Assembly: GCA_902364065.1 (NCBI GenBank)
Contig: CABJCJ010000004.1
Coordinates: forward strand, 1-64,000
Direction: 5' to 3'
Origin: Veillonellaceae bacterium SB90
Lineage (GTDB): Bacteria > Bacillota > Negativicutes > Selenomonadales > Selenomonadaceae
Length of the DNA: 64,000 nucleotides
Shown here: positions 43,407-51,933 of the stretch, in pieces
How positions within the stretch are numbered: the stretch's first letter is position 1
Layout of the letters: the number at the start of each line of letters is the position of its first letter
Made by a program: the position numbers and the translations under genes
The notes under the pieces: generated by a model
The model's input: the letters and a program-made list of their open reading frames with translations, nothing else
What the model was told of the DNA's origin: nothing
The model's database searches: none

Positions 43407-44093
43407 ATGAAACTCATAAGCATCGGTAAATTTGCACGAGCAGTTGGATTGACTCCAGAAACATTGCGAAGGATGCAAAAGACAAAAGAATTGTTACCCG
43501 CTTACGTATCCAAAGGCGGGACACGTTACTATTCTGAAGAGCAGTTAAAGCAATTCTCAAACGCGCAAAGCAGAAGCAAACATGTTATTGGATATTGCCG
43601 CGTATCAACTCCGGCTCAGAAAGACGACTTGGAGACACAGGTTCGGAACGTCAAGACCTATATGTATGCCAAAGGCTATGATTTTGAAATCATAACCGAT
43701 ATAGGGTCTGGCATCAACTACAAGAAAAAGGGGCTGCGCGAACTTATTGAAAAGATAGACAATCAGGAAGTGTCGAAAGTGGTTGTCCTGTACAAAGACC
43801 GGCTCATCCGCTTTGGCTTTGACCTGATTGAATATCTGTGTACCATCAATCATGTAGAAATCGAGATAATTGATAAGACCGAACAAAGCAAAGAGCAGGA
43901 ACTGACCGATGATCTGATACAGATCATCACGGTATTTGCCAACAGGCTTTACGGCCAACGATCCAAGAAAACGAAAAAGCTGGTTGACGAGGTGAAACAA
44001 AATGCTTCGAGGAAAGAAGATTCGCCTGCTCCCGACACCGAAGCAGGAAGTCCTGTTCTGGAAAAGTGCAGGGACAGCTCGCTGGGCGTATAA
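43407..44093 (+). CDS. tnpA: IS607-type serine recombinase TnpA
   Basis: 228 residues. The N-terminal MerR-like helix-turn-helix (residues 3-50: ISIGKFARAVGLTPETLRRM) binds the element ends. The resolvase catalytic domain starts IGYCRVSTPAQKDDLETQ with nucleophile Ser67, and YKDRLIRFGFDL supplies the conserved arginines. HTH-first order is characteristic of IS607 TnpA. AGGAGGTG lies 6 bases before ATG 43407. The 3' end overlaps tnpB by 92 bases in another frame. It appears intact, so the element could still move. Confidence 0.93.
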   Translation: MKLISIGKFARAVGLTPETLRRMQKTKELLPAYVSKGGTRYYSEEQLKQFSNAQSRSKHVIGYCRVSTPAQKDDLETQVRNVKTYMYAKGYDFEIITDIGSGINYKKKGLRELIEKIDNQEVSKVVVLYKDRLIRFGFDLIEYLCTINHVEIEIIDKTEQSKEQELTDDLIQIITVFANRLYGQRSKKTKKLVDEVKQNASRKEDSPAPDTEAGSPVLEKCRDSSLGV

Positions 44094-45231
44094 TTACTTC
44101 TTAGGTGAGAACCAGGCAGTCTATAAGGCGTACCTTGAGCACGGCAAAGTTGGTCCCAAACGCATTTCTGAGGGTGCCATCCGGAAGCATATCAACAATG
44201 AATTGAAAAAGACAACGCACCAGTGGCTGAAAGAAGTCGGCAGCAACGTCATGAAAATGGCGGTCAAGGAGGCAGACAGGGCGCTCAAGCGTTTCCTCAA
44301 GGGAATAGCTGGCAAGCCGAGATTCAAGACAAAACACAAGACGAAGCCGAGCTTCTACGTCAACTATGAAAGCCTTGTCCGCAAAAACGGTGGCTTCCAC
44401 GGCGAGAAGATTGGCTTCGTCCGGACAAGAGAGACATTGCCGAAACTTCCAAAGGGAAACCATTACTGCAATCCCTGGATTTCCTTTGATGGGAAGTACT
44501 GGTATCTGAGCTTCAGTTACGAAGTGCCGGAACAGGAAACCGAAAAGCTTACCGGTGATTCCATGGGCATCGACCTTGGCATCAAGGTGCTAGCGACCTG
44601 CTATGCGAGCGGCGAACGTAAAGCGACGGTATTCAAAAGCGTCAACAAGACGAAGGAAGTCCGTCGCCTTGAAAAGAAACTGCGACGAGAGCAGAGAAAA
44701 CAGAGCCGTAAAATCCTTGCCAATACCGCGCGGTATGAAACCGTGCAGCGTAAAGGAAAGAAGCCTGGGCGAAAGCCAATCTGGAAGCGCCCCTTAAGGG
44801 AATGCCAGAACATCGAGAAGGGGCGCCGCAAAATCGCCTTGATTCATCGGAGACTGGCCAATATCCGCCAGAACCACATCCATCAGACAACTGCCGCAAT
44901 TGTGAAAACCAAACCGTCGCGCATTGTCATGGAAGATCTGAACGTCAAGGGCATGATGAAGAACAAGCACCTTGCCAAGGGGATTGCCGGTGAGAAGTTC
45001 TACGAGTTCCGCCGCCAGATGACCTACAAATGCGAAAATAACGGCATCCAGCTTGTCTTTGCCGACAGGTTCTACCCGAGCTCAAAGACCTGTTCCTGTT
45101 GCGGTCATGTCAAAGAAAACTTGAAGTTAAACGACCGCAAGTATGTCTGTCAAGCCTGCGGGACAACAATTGACCGTGACCTTAATGCAGCAATCAATCT
45201 TGCAAATTATTTTCAATCTGAGACCGCTTGA
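44002..45231 (+). CDS. tnpB: RNA-guided endonuclease TnpB
   Basis: 409 residues. TnpB proteins are guided by an omega RNA from the element's right end and cut DNA matching the flank. The N-terminal helix-turn-helix_OrfB region (MLRGKKIRLLPTPKQEVLFW) is followed by the split RuvC nuclease: D191 (GIDLGIKVLA), E311 (IVMEDLNVKGM) and D391/D393 (TIDRDLNAAINL). The zinc finger is CSCC (364-367) and CQAC (383-386). All catalytic residues and the full length are present, so it is predicted active. GAGGTGAAAC precedes ATG 44002. Confidence 0.93.
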   Translation: MLRGKKIRLLPTPKQEVLFWKSAGTARWAYNYFLGENQAVYKAYLEHGKVGPKRISEGAIRKHINNELKKTTHQWLKEVGSNVMKMAVKEADRALKRFLKGIAGKPRFKTKHKTKPSFYVNYESLVRKNGGFHGEKIGFVRTRETLPKLPKGNHYCNPWISFDGKYWYLSFSYEVPEQETEKLTGDSMGIDLGIKVLATCYASGERKATVFKSVNKTKEVRRLEKKLRREQRKQSRKILANTARYETVQRKGKKPGRKPIWKRPLRECQNIEKGRRKIALIHRRLANIRQNHIHQTTAAIVKTKPSRIVMEDLNVKGMMKNKHLAKGIAGEKFYEFRRQMTYKCENNGIQLVFADRFYPSSKTCSCCGHVKENLKLNDRKYVCQACGTTIDRDLNAAINLANYFQSETA

Positions 45232-45431
45232 AATACAGAGAAGCACTCAGATATGTACCTATCGCTACTGGGGAATTCAAGCCTGTGGAGCGTTACATCA
45301 AACGCGAGTAGCCATCGAGCTTGCTCGGGGGCAAAAACGGACGCAATGAAACAGGAAGAAAATATCGTGAGAATTTTCATCGTATAAATTTGTGCGAATT
45401 ATATTATATTTATACAGATTTATCGTAGCGG
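45130..45431 (+). ncRNA. Predicted TnpB omega RNA (reRNA) region
   Basis: By family precedent the guide RNA covers the 3' end of tnpB and the 200-nt non-coding right end (45232-45431), and the guide is the sequence just past the element. I have not folded it, and the 5' limit is a guess. The guide would begin at about 45432, inside ompM. Confidence 0.45.
45403..45424 (-). repeat. Subterminal inverted repeat of the IS607 element, right
   Basis: Reverse complement of 43330-43351 with one mismatch; 7 bases from the right junction. Confidence 0.65.
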
Positions 45432-46592
45432 GATACGACCTTCAAGGGCGGTCAGAATATCACGCGTTACGAGATGGCGCAGATGGTCGCGAAGGCCATG
45501 GCGAAACAGGACGTATCGGCTGCCGACAAGGCACTCATCGACAAGCTTGCCGCGGAGTTCGCGACGGAGCTCGACAGCCTCGGCGTGCGCGTGGCCAATC
45601 TCGAGCGCAATGCGGATAAGGTCAAATTCACGGGCAAGCTGCGCTGGCAGTATGACAGCGAGCGCTACAAGCACAACCATCCGTGGAATAAGGCTGCTGA
45701 CAAGACGACGTATCGCGATGGCAGCAATGGAAACTATGTGATGTTCCGCCTGACGCCGACGGCACAGATCAACAATCATTGGCAGGTCCGCGCGCGCATC
45801 GATGCGAAGGATTTCACGAATTCGGATTCCACGGGGACTCCGACGCTCAAGCGTGCCTGGGTGGTCGGCAACTATGGCAATACGAGAATCCAGATCGGTA
45901 AATTCCATCCGTATGTCGATACCGAGCTCATCATGGATAACGTCATCTCGGGTGCACAGGTTTCGTTCGGCAGCAAGGTATTCAAGACGATTGCGACGGC
46001 TGGCCGCTTCGATCTCTACAATGCCTGGCCGTACATGTACACGCTGGCCAAGGAGTCGCCGAACGACAACGTGTCGAACTATCAGTCCCTGTCCTTTGAT
46101 TACAACAACCAGAAGAATCTCGAGCTCACGGCGACGTACCATCATTACAACTCCAGCCTGTTCAATTCGGATCGCTTCGGCTATAAGAATGCCGGTGATA
46201 CATCGTTCGTTGATGATGCGAACATCTTCTGCTTATGGGGCGATTATCGCTTTGCGAAGCAGTGGGGTGTGACGGCCGGTTATGCTGTGAACACGGAAGC
46301 GGCCAATTACAATAAGTCCTACACGATGCTGCTTGGCTACGGCGATTATCACGGCTGGGATCACACGCATGCTGGTACCTGGGGAGCATACGTCGCCTAT
46401 CGCAACCTCGGACAGAATGTCTCGCTGTCCTCGACGTACACGCTCGATGCCGGTGTCCGCGGCTGGGAGTACGGCATGTATGTCACGCCGCTGCGCAACA
46501 TCCAGGCTCAGATCATGTACGTCCGCGGCAAGGATCTCATGTATCACGAACGTGCCAGCGAGCTCTGGTCCCGTGTTGAGATGTTCTTCTGA
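45432..46592 (+). pseudogene. ompM: Interrupted ompM porin, 3' fragment (copy 2)
   Basis: The frame resumes with DTTFKGGQNITRYEMAQMVA, exactly the second half of the SLH domain missing from 43027-43188, and runs through the spacer and beta-barrel to the terminal VEMFF. It has no start codon context or signal peptide of its own (an internal ATG at 45474 exists), so no functional porin is expected while the element is in place. The barrel is closest in length and style to the copy at 48652. Confidence 0.9.
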
Positions 46593-46613
46593 TGCTTCTG
46601 TGTTTTCACGGAT

Positions 46614-46642
46614 TTGTGATAACATGCCAATCTTGTTATAAT
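46614..46642 (+). promoter_or_regulatory. Promoter of the 5'-nucleotidase gene at 46714
   Basis: TTGTGA (46614-46619), 17 bases, a perfect TATAAT (46637-46642), 71 bases upstream of the start. Confidence 0.65.
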
Positions 46643-46713
46643 ATTGACAATGATGTTTTACCAGTACCTTGGCGGATGGTGCAGCTGTCCGCCGGTAGGG
46701 AGGAGGAGTTTTC

Positions 46714-48315
46714 ATGAAAAAGATCCTGGCGGTGCTGACGCTGGTCTTTGCCTGCCTCTGGGGCTGGGGCACGGCATTTGCCGCGGATTTCTCGTATCTC
46801 GTCATCATGCACACGAACGACACGCATGGTTACGACCGCCGCGCAGACGGTGTCAACGGCATGGCAACCGTCGCCGCACTCAAGAAGGACTACGAGGCCA
46901 AGGGCTACGATGTCCTGCTCGTCGATGCCGGTGATGCCATCCAGGATAATAATCTGGTCAATTTCAGCAAGGGCAAGACGGCCATCGACTTCATGAATGC
47001 CGTTGGCTACGATGCCATGACGCTCGGCAACCATGAATTCGATTACGGTTCCAATGTGACGCAGGCTCGCATCAAGCAGGCGAAGTTCCCGATTATGTCG
47101 GCCAACATCATCGTCGATGCGACGGGCAAGTCCTTTACGCCGAAAACGCACACAATTGTCAAAAAGGGCGGCCTCAAGATCGGCATCTTCGGCCTGACGA
47201 CGCCGTCTACGGTGACGACGTCGAATCCGAAGAGCACGCGCGGCCTGACGTTCCTGTCGAAGGATGCGATGTACAAGGCTGCGCAGAAGGAAGTCGACGC
47301 CCTCAAGGCGCAGAAATGCGACCTCATCGTCGCCATCGGCCATCTCGGCAGTGAGCCGGATGCTTCGGGCGACCGCTCCAACGATATCCTTGAGAACGTC
47401 AAGGGCATCGACGTCTTCATCGATGGCCATGATCACACGGTCAAGAATCTCTACATCAACGGTGCCCTGCTGACGGAAACGGGCGCGCACCTCACCAACA
47501 TCGGTGCGGTTCTCTACGAAAATGGCAAATGGACGGAAGACCTCCATGCCTATGGCCGCTTCAACCAGGAGGATGCCAAGGTAAAGGTTATGGTCGACAA
47601 GGCACAGGCCGATATCGACAAGCAGCTCTCGACGGTAGTCGGCAAGACGACGGTGGAGCTTAACGGTTCCCGTGACCCCGGTGTGCGCACGGAGGAGACG
47701 AATCTCGGTGATTTCATCGCCGATGCCTATCTCTGGCAGGTCCGCAAGGCAAGCGTCCTCGACAAAGTCACGATTGACGGCGCCATCATGAACGGCGGCA
47801 GCATCCGTGCCGGCATCGCCGCCGGTGACATCACGCAGAACGATATGCTGCGCGTGCTGCCGTATCACAATTACCTACAGTACGTGACGATGAAAGGCTC
47901 GACGCTGCTCGAGGTCCTCGAGGCCGCTACGTGCACGACGCCGAAGGCCATTGGTGCCTTCCCGCAGGTCGCCGGCATCGCGTACACGGTGGATACGACG
48001 AAGCCGTTCGAGAAGGGCGAGCTCTATCCGCATTCCACGTATTACAGCCCGGCAAAACCCGGCATGCGCGTCACAATCACGAGTGTCGGCGGCAAGGCCT
48101 TTGACCCCGATGCCACGTACAACATCGCTGTGCCGGATTACCTGACGTCCGGCGGCGATACGTACTATCCGCTGACGGACCCCAGCAAGGTCACGGTACA
48201 CGATGTCGATTATCTCGATGTTGATGCTGTCCGCAACTACCTCAACGAGGAACTCGGCGGCAGCGTTGGTGCAGCCTATGCTCAGCCGCAGGGCCGCATC
48301 ACGGTTCTCCAGTAA
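46714..48315 (+). CDS. Periplasmic 5'-nucleotidase/2',3'-cyclic phosphodiesterase family protein (1)
   Basis: 533 residues. Signal peptide with cleavage at AFA/ADF. The calcineurin-like metallophosphatase domain (about 25-300) has the dimetal residues in MHTNDTHGYD, LVDAGDAIQD, LGNHEFDYG, IGHLGS and DGHDH. The C-terminal 5'-nucleotidase substrate domain (about 330-530) has MNGGSIRAGI and ends with PDYLTSGGDTYYPL. It hydrolyses nucleotides in the periplasm for phosphate and nucleoside uptake (UshA group). GGGAGGAGG precedes the ATG. It is the first of three paralogues in 7 kb. Confidence 0.93.
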   Translation: MKKILAVLTLVFACLWGWGTAFAADFSYLVIMHTNDTHGYDRRADGVNGMATVAALKKDYEAKGYDVLLVDAGDAIQDNNLVNFSKGKTAIDFMNAVGYDAMTLGNHEFDYGSNVTQARIKQAKFPIMSANIIVDATGKSFTPKTHTIVKKGGLKIGIFGLTTPSTVTTSNPKSTRGLTFLSKDAMYKAAQKEVDALKAQKCDLIVAIGHLGSEPDASGDRSNDILENVKGIDVFIDGHDHTVKNLYINGALLTETGAHLTNIGAVLYENGKWTEDLHAYGRFNQEDAKVKVMVDKAQADIDKQLSTVVGKTTVELNGSRDPGVRTEETNLGDFIADAYLWQVRKASVLDKVTIDGAIMNGGSIRAGIAAGDITQNDMLRVLPYHNYLQYVTMKGSTLLEVLEAATCTTPKAIGAFPQVAGIAYTVDTTKPFEKGELYPHSTYYSPAKPGMRVTITSVGGKAFDPDATYNIAVPDYLTSGGDTYYPLTDPSKVTVHDVDYLDVDAVRNYLNEELGGSVGAAYAQPQGRITVLQ

Positions 48316-48651
48316 GATCAGGCGGATTCTTGCGCCTTGCAACAGGCAGTCATACTGGCTTTATGCTAGAGTGGCTGCCTGTTTTCTTTTATTAAAAAGA
48401 AATTATAAAATGGGTAAATGAAAACCGAAAACGCGTTTGAAAGCGATAAAAAAATAAAGAAAATAGGGCAAAATGGTAATAATACATGTACTAATAGAGA
48501 CATGTGGCCTTTAATTCCCTTTTAATCCGGTGCTATCATAAAAAGCGAGGGAAACAGATGTCAGAAAACTCGTAAGAGATATAAAAAGACAATTGTCAAC
48601 GGGTTCTGATGTTTGCGGAAGATATTGTTCAGTAGGAATGGAGAGAGAAAC
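48316..48651 (+). promoter_or_regulatory. Terminator and ompM leader region
   Basis: This 336-base gap holds a terminator (48341-48390) and then the leader of ompM copy 3. Shared blocks with the copy-2 leader are TGTACTAATA...CATGTGGCC (48487-48509), TCAGAAAACTCG (48561-48572) and GACAATTGTC (48588-48597). A -10-like TATCAT lies between the first two blocks. No gene is seen. Confidence 0.6.
48341..48390 (+). terminator. Terminator of the 5'-nucleotidase gene (1)
   Basis: AACAGGCAG (48341-48349) pairs with CTGCCTGTT (48375-48383), followed by TTCTTTT. Confidence 0.75.
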
Positions 48652-49971
48652 ATGAAGAAATCCATCGTATCTGCATTGACCACGGCTCTGGTAGTCGGCG
48701 CCGCTTCGACGACGTTTGCTGCTGCCAACCCGTTCAGTGATGTACCGTCTGACCATTGGGCTTACGATGCCGTGACGACGCTTGCTAAAGACGGCGTCAT
48801 TGAAGGTTACGGCGACACGACCTTCAAGGGCAATCAGAACATCACGCGTTACGAGATGGCTCAGATGGTTGCCAAGGCCATGGCCAAGCAGGATGTATCG
48901 GCTGGCGATAAGGCACTGATCGAGAAGCTTGCAGCAGAGTTCGCTGATGAGCTCAACAATCTCGGCGTGCGCGTGGCGAAGCTCGAGAAGAATGCCGATA
49001 AGGTCAAATGGGGCGGCATGCTGCGTTACGATTACGGCAGCGTCCGCTACGACAAGGCTCCGGTGGATCTTTACATCAACGGTCAGAAAACGCATGATAT
49101 AGGCGCCCTTAAGACACGTGATAACTCGAACGGCTACACCTTCCGCTTGACGCCGTCGGCTGAAATCAACAAGAACTGGAAGCTCAAGTCGCGCATCGAT
49201 GCCTACGGTGACCTGACGAAGGATACGGCGGGCACACTTGGTCTCAAGCGCATCTGGGCAGAAGGCAAGTATGGCAATGCCACGTACCGCTTCGGCCGTA
49301 TGCCGGTCGGTATTGATATGGACATCATGTTCGATACGCAGTTCTCTGGTGCACAAGCTGAGTTCGGCAACAAGGCCCTGACGACGACAATCAATGCTGG
49401 CCGCTTTAATCTTAAGAGCGGCAATCAGTACTATCTGTACGGCCTGGCCCAGAATGGCAAAGCAGATGATGCGGCGAATTATCAGGCCATTGGCTTCAAG
49501 GGCTGGCTCGGCAAGCTCAACTACGGCACAGCTTACCATCACCTTAATAGCAATGTCTTTACAAAGATGATTGGTTACGGCGCTGACAATGATGACATGA
49601 ATACCTGGACGGCCAAGGGCACGTACCACTTCTCGAAGAACATCGCGCTGCAGGGCAACTACGGTCATAACTTTGGTGCAGACGATTATAACACGTCCTG
49701 GAGTGCCGTTATCGGTTATAAGGAGTTTGAGAACTTCAATGCGACGAATGCCGGCCAGTGGGGCTTCTCCATTGCTTACCGCAACATCGGTCAGAACGTA
49801 GGTCCGACGCCGACGTACACGAGCGATGCTGGCACGAAGGGCTGGGCACTGAGCCTGCTCGGCAACATCATGCCGCATACGTACACCTGGCTCCAGTACG
49901 CGCAGGGCAAGACGCTCATCGGCAACGAGAACTATAAAGAGCTCTTCGGCCGTGTCGAGTGGCAGTTCTAA
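48652..49971 (+). CDS. ompM: OmpM-type outer-membrane porin with SLH domain (copy 3)
   Basis: 439 residues, intact. Signal peptide MKKSIVSALTTALVVGAAST, then TFA/AANPF; SLH domain (about 26-90: FSDVPSDHWAYDAVTTLAKD, GYGDTTFKGNQNITRYEMAQ); spacer helix; beta-barrel ending FGRVEWQF. The first 100 residues are nearly the same as in the interrupted copy 2, while the barrels differ. ATG 48652 follows GGAATGGAGAG. It tethers the outer membrane and forms a diffusion pore. It is followed by a hairpin at 49997 and a second 5'-nucleotidase gene. Confidence 0.94.
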   Translation: MKKSIVSALTTALVVGAASTTFAAANPFSDVPSDHWAYDAVTTLAKDGVIEGYGDTTFKGNQNITRYEMAQMVAKAMAKQDVSAGDKALIEKLAAEFADELNNLGVRVAKLEKNADKVKWGGMLRYDYGSVRYDKAPVDLYINGQKTHDIGALKTRDNSNGYTFRLTPSAEINKNWKLKSRIDAYGDLTKDTAGTLGLKRIWAEGKYGNATYRFGRMPVGIDMDIMFDTQFSGAQAEFGNKALTTTINAGRFNLKSGNQYYLYGLAQNGKADDAANYQAIGFKGWLGKLNYGTAYHHLNSNVFTKMIGYGADNDDMNTWTAKGTYHFSKNIALQGNYGHNFGADDYNTSWSAVIGYKEFENFNATNAGQWGFSIAYRNIGQNVGPTPTYTSDAGTKGWALSLLGNIMPHTYTWLQYAQGKTLIGNENYKELFGRVEWQF

Positions 49972-49996
49972 GCAATCTCGGGATACATAAGGAAAA

Positions 49997-50022
49997 GCGG
50001 CTGCTTCCGGCAGCCGCCTTTT
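49997..50022 (+). terminator. Terminator after ompM copy 3
   Basis: GCGGCTGC-TTCCG-GCAGCCGC then CTTTTC. Confidence 0.8.
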
Positions 50023-50040
50023 CTGGAATAGGAGTACATC

Positions 50041-51879
50041 ATGAAATTCAAACACAAGGGCAAACGGTATCTTTTGGGCTGCTTGGCAGCCGCCATGTCC
50101 CTCTCCTTTACATCAGCCGTGGCCTTTGCCTCGGCACCTTCGGCGGATGCCGTGACGGTCACGGTCCTCGGCACATCGGATGTCCATGGCCGCTTCATGC
50201 CATGGGATTACGCAACGGATACGGAGGACCGCTCGGGCAGCCTGACGCAGATTAGCACGGCCGTTAAGGAAATTCGCCAGGAAAATCCGAATGTCATCCT
50301 CGTCGATGCGGGTGATGCCATCCAGGATAACAGTGTTGAGCAGTTCAACAAGGCGCCGCATCAGCCGATGGTCGTCGCGATGAATGCGATGGGCTACGAT
50401 GTCTGGGAGATGGGCAACCATGAGTTCAACTTCGGCCTCGATGTGCTGCGCCATGTGACGAAACAGTTCAAGGGGCAGGCACTCTGCGGCAATGTCTACT
50501 GGGAGAATGGCCGCCGCTATCTGCCGGCCACGAAAGTCATCACGAAAGACGGCGTGCGCATCGGCATCGTCGGTATGGATACGCCGATGATCGCGGAATT
50601 TGAAAAGGATTCCGATCACCTCAAGGGTGTTGTTGTCAAGGACCCGGTGACGGAGACGAAGAAGGCCATCGAGGAGCTTCAGGGCAAGGCCGATGTCATC
50701 ATCGGCGTCATCCACATGGGCGTGGCCAATGAGAACGAGCGCCCTGACACGAGCGTGACGGACCTCGCCAATGCCTGCCCGGAACTTGCGGCCATCGTCG
50801 CCGGCCACATGCACCAGAATGTCAATGCCAAGACGGTAAACGGCGTCCTGATCTCAGAGCCGTACAAATACGGCCGCGCACTTACGCGCATCGACCTGAC
50901 CTTCAAGAAACAGGATGGCCGCTACGTGCTTACGGATAAGAAAGCACAGACCATCCCGATGGCAAAATATGCCGATGATCAGGAACTCGTCAAGAAGCTC
51001 GCGCCGTATCATGCCGAGGCCCGCAAGGCGGCCAATGAGGTCATCGGCGAGGCTGTCGGCATGAACATGGTACCGCCGGATTCGATGCCGGGCATCAGTG
51101 AGGTGCAGATTGGCGATACGCCGCTGACGCATTTCCTGCAGGAGGTACAGCTCCATTACAGCGGTGCCGATGTGACCTCGCTGATCATCAGCCGCGACGA
51201 CGCTCAGCAGCTCGTCGGCCCCATCCGCCGCAAGAACATCGCCTTCAATTATCAGTACACGGGCGGTGAGACGACGGTTTACGAGGTGACGGGCAAGGAT
51301 CTCAAGGATTACATGGAATGGGCAGCCGCTTATTTCAACCAGAAGCAGCCCGGCGATATCGCACCGAGCTACAATCCGGTGCGCCGCGCTTCGAAGTACA
51401 GCACGAATGATATGTTCGGTGGTGTCACGTACACCGTGGACCTGACGAAGCCGGCAGGCGAACGCATCACGGACCTGCGCCTCAAGAAGACGGGCAAGGC
51501 CATCGCCGATGGCGACAAGATCAAACTCGGCATGAATGCCTATCGCATGAACCAGCTCATCGCGAAGGGCGGCGCGCTTGAAGGCCGCCAGTTCCCGCAG
51601 GTCTGGACGTCGCTTGAAGCCTTCGGCGAGACAGAAGGCACGATCCGCAACATGACGGCACGCTATATCCGCGAGGTCAAGCAGGGCAGGGTCGAGGTCC
51701 AGCCGGTCGACGACTGGCATGTGACGGGCTTTGACAAGGATTCGGCCGATTACAAGAAGGCAGCAGAACTCCTCAAGGCCGGCAAGATTTCTCTGCATAA
51801 CTCTGCCGATGGCAAATATACGAATATCGCTTCCATCAACCAGAAGGATCTTGAGAACGTCGCTTCATCGACCAAGTGA
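50041..51879 (+). CDS. Periplasmic 5'-nucleotidase/2',3'-cyclic phosphodiesterase family protein (2)
   Basis: 612 residues with a long signal peptide (cleavage near AFA/SAP). Metal-site motifs are LGTSDVHGRF, LVDAGDAIQD, MGNHEFNFG, VIHMG and AGHMH. The C-terminal nucleotidase domain includes TGKDLKDYMEWAA and a final VEVQPVDDWHV. The wider spacing and the RKNIAFNYQYTGGE segment place it closer to CpdB/YfkN-type cyclic phosphodiesterases than to copy 1. It starts 18 bases after a hairpin; AATAGGAGTAC precedes the ATG. Confidence 0.9.
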   Translation: MKFKHKGKRYLLGCLAAAMSLSFTSAVAFASAPSADAVTVTVLGTSDVHGRFMPWDYATDTEDRSGSLTQISTAVKEIRQENPNVILVDAGDAIQDNSVEQFNKAPHQPMVVAMNAMGYDVWEMGNHEFNFGLDVLRHVTKQFKGQALCGNVYWENGRRYLPATKVITKDGVRIGIVGMDTPMIAEFEKDSDHLKGVVVKDPVTETKKAIEELQGKADVIIGVIHMGVANENERPDTSVTDLANACPELAAIVAGHMHQNVNAKTVNGVLISEPYKYGRALTRIDLTFKKQDGRYVLTDKKAQTIPMAKYADDQELVKKLAPYHAEARKAANEVIGEAVGMNMVPPDSMPGISEVQIGDTPLTHFLQEVQLHYSGADVTSLIISRDDAQQLVGPIRRKNIAFNYQYTGGETTVYEVTGKDLKDYMEWAAAYFNQKQPGDIAPSYNPVRRASKYSTNDMFGGVTYTVDLTKPAGERITDLRLKKTGKAIADGDKIKLGMNAYRMNQLIAKGGALEGRQFPQVWTSLEAFGETEGTIRNMTARYIREVKQGRVEVQPVDDWHVTGFDKDSADYKKAAELLKAGKISLHNSADGKYTNIASINQKDLENVASSTK

Positions 51880-51933
51880 TGACGGCCTCTCCTGAAGTTC
51901 CACACATAAGGATATAAGGAAAGGAAACACGTT

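Larger units (their letters stand above)
43189..45431 (+). mobile_element. IS607-family insertion sequence (serine transposase plus TnpB) inside ompM
   Basis: About 2243 bp separates two in-frame halves of an SLH porin. It carries tnpA (serine recombinase) and tnpB. Both junctions are G-rich (TATGGGG on the left, GCGGGAT on the right), so the exact ends are ambiguous by up to 3 bases; crossover at a GG dinucleotide is known for IS607. There is no long target duplication. Subterminal inverted repeats lie at 43330-43351 and 45403-45424. Its non-coding ends are much more AT-rich than the host DNA, in line with recent arrival. Confidence 0.92.

Noticed and set aside
43189..45431. CRISPR-Cas12-like system because of the RuvC nuclease
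   Set aside because: The nuclease is TnpB-sized (409 residues), is paired with an IS607 TnpA, and there is no repeat-spacer array anywhere in the window.
45474..46592. Independent porin gene starting at the internal ATG
   Set aside because: It lacks a signal peptide and the first half of the SLH domain, and its frame continues upstream to the element junction; it is the 3' half of the interrupted gene.
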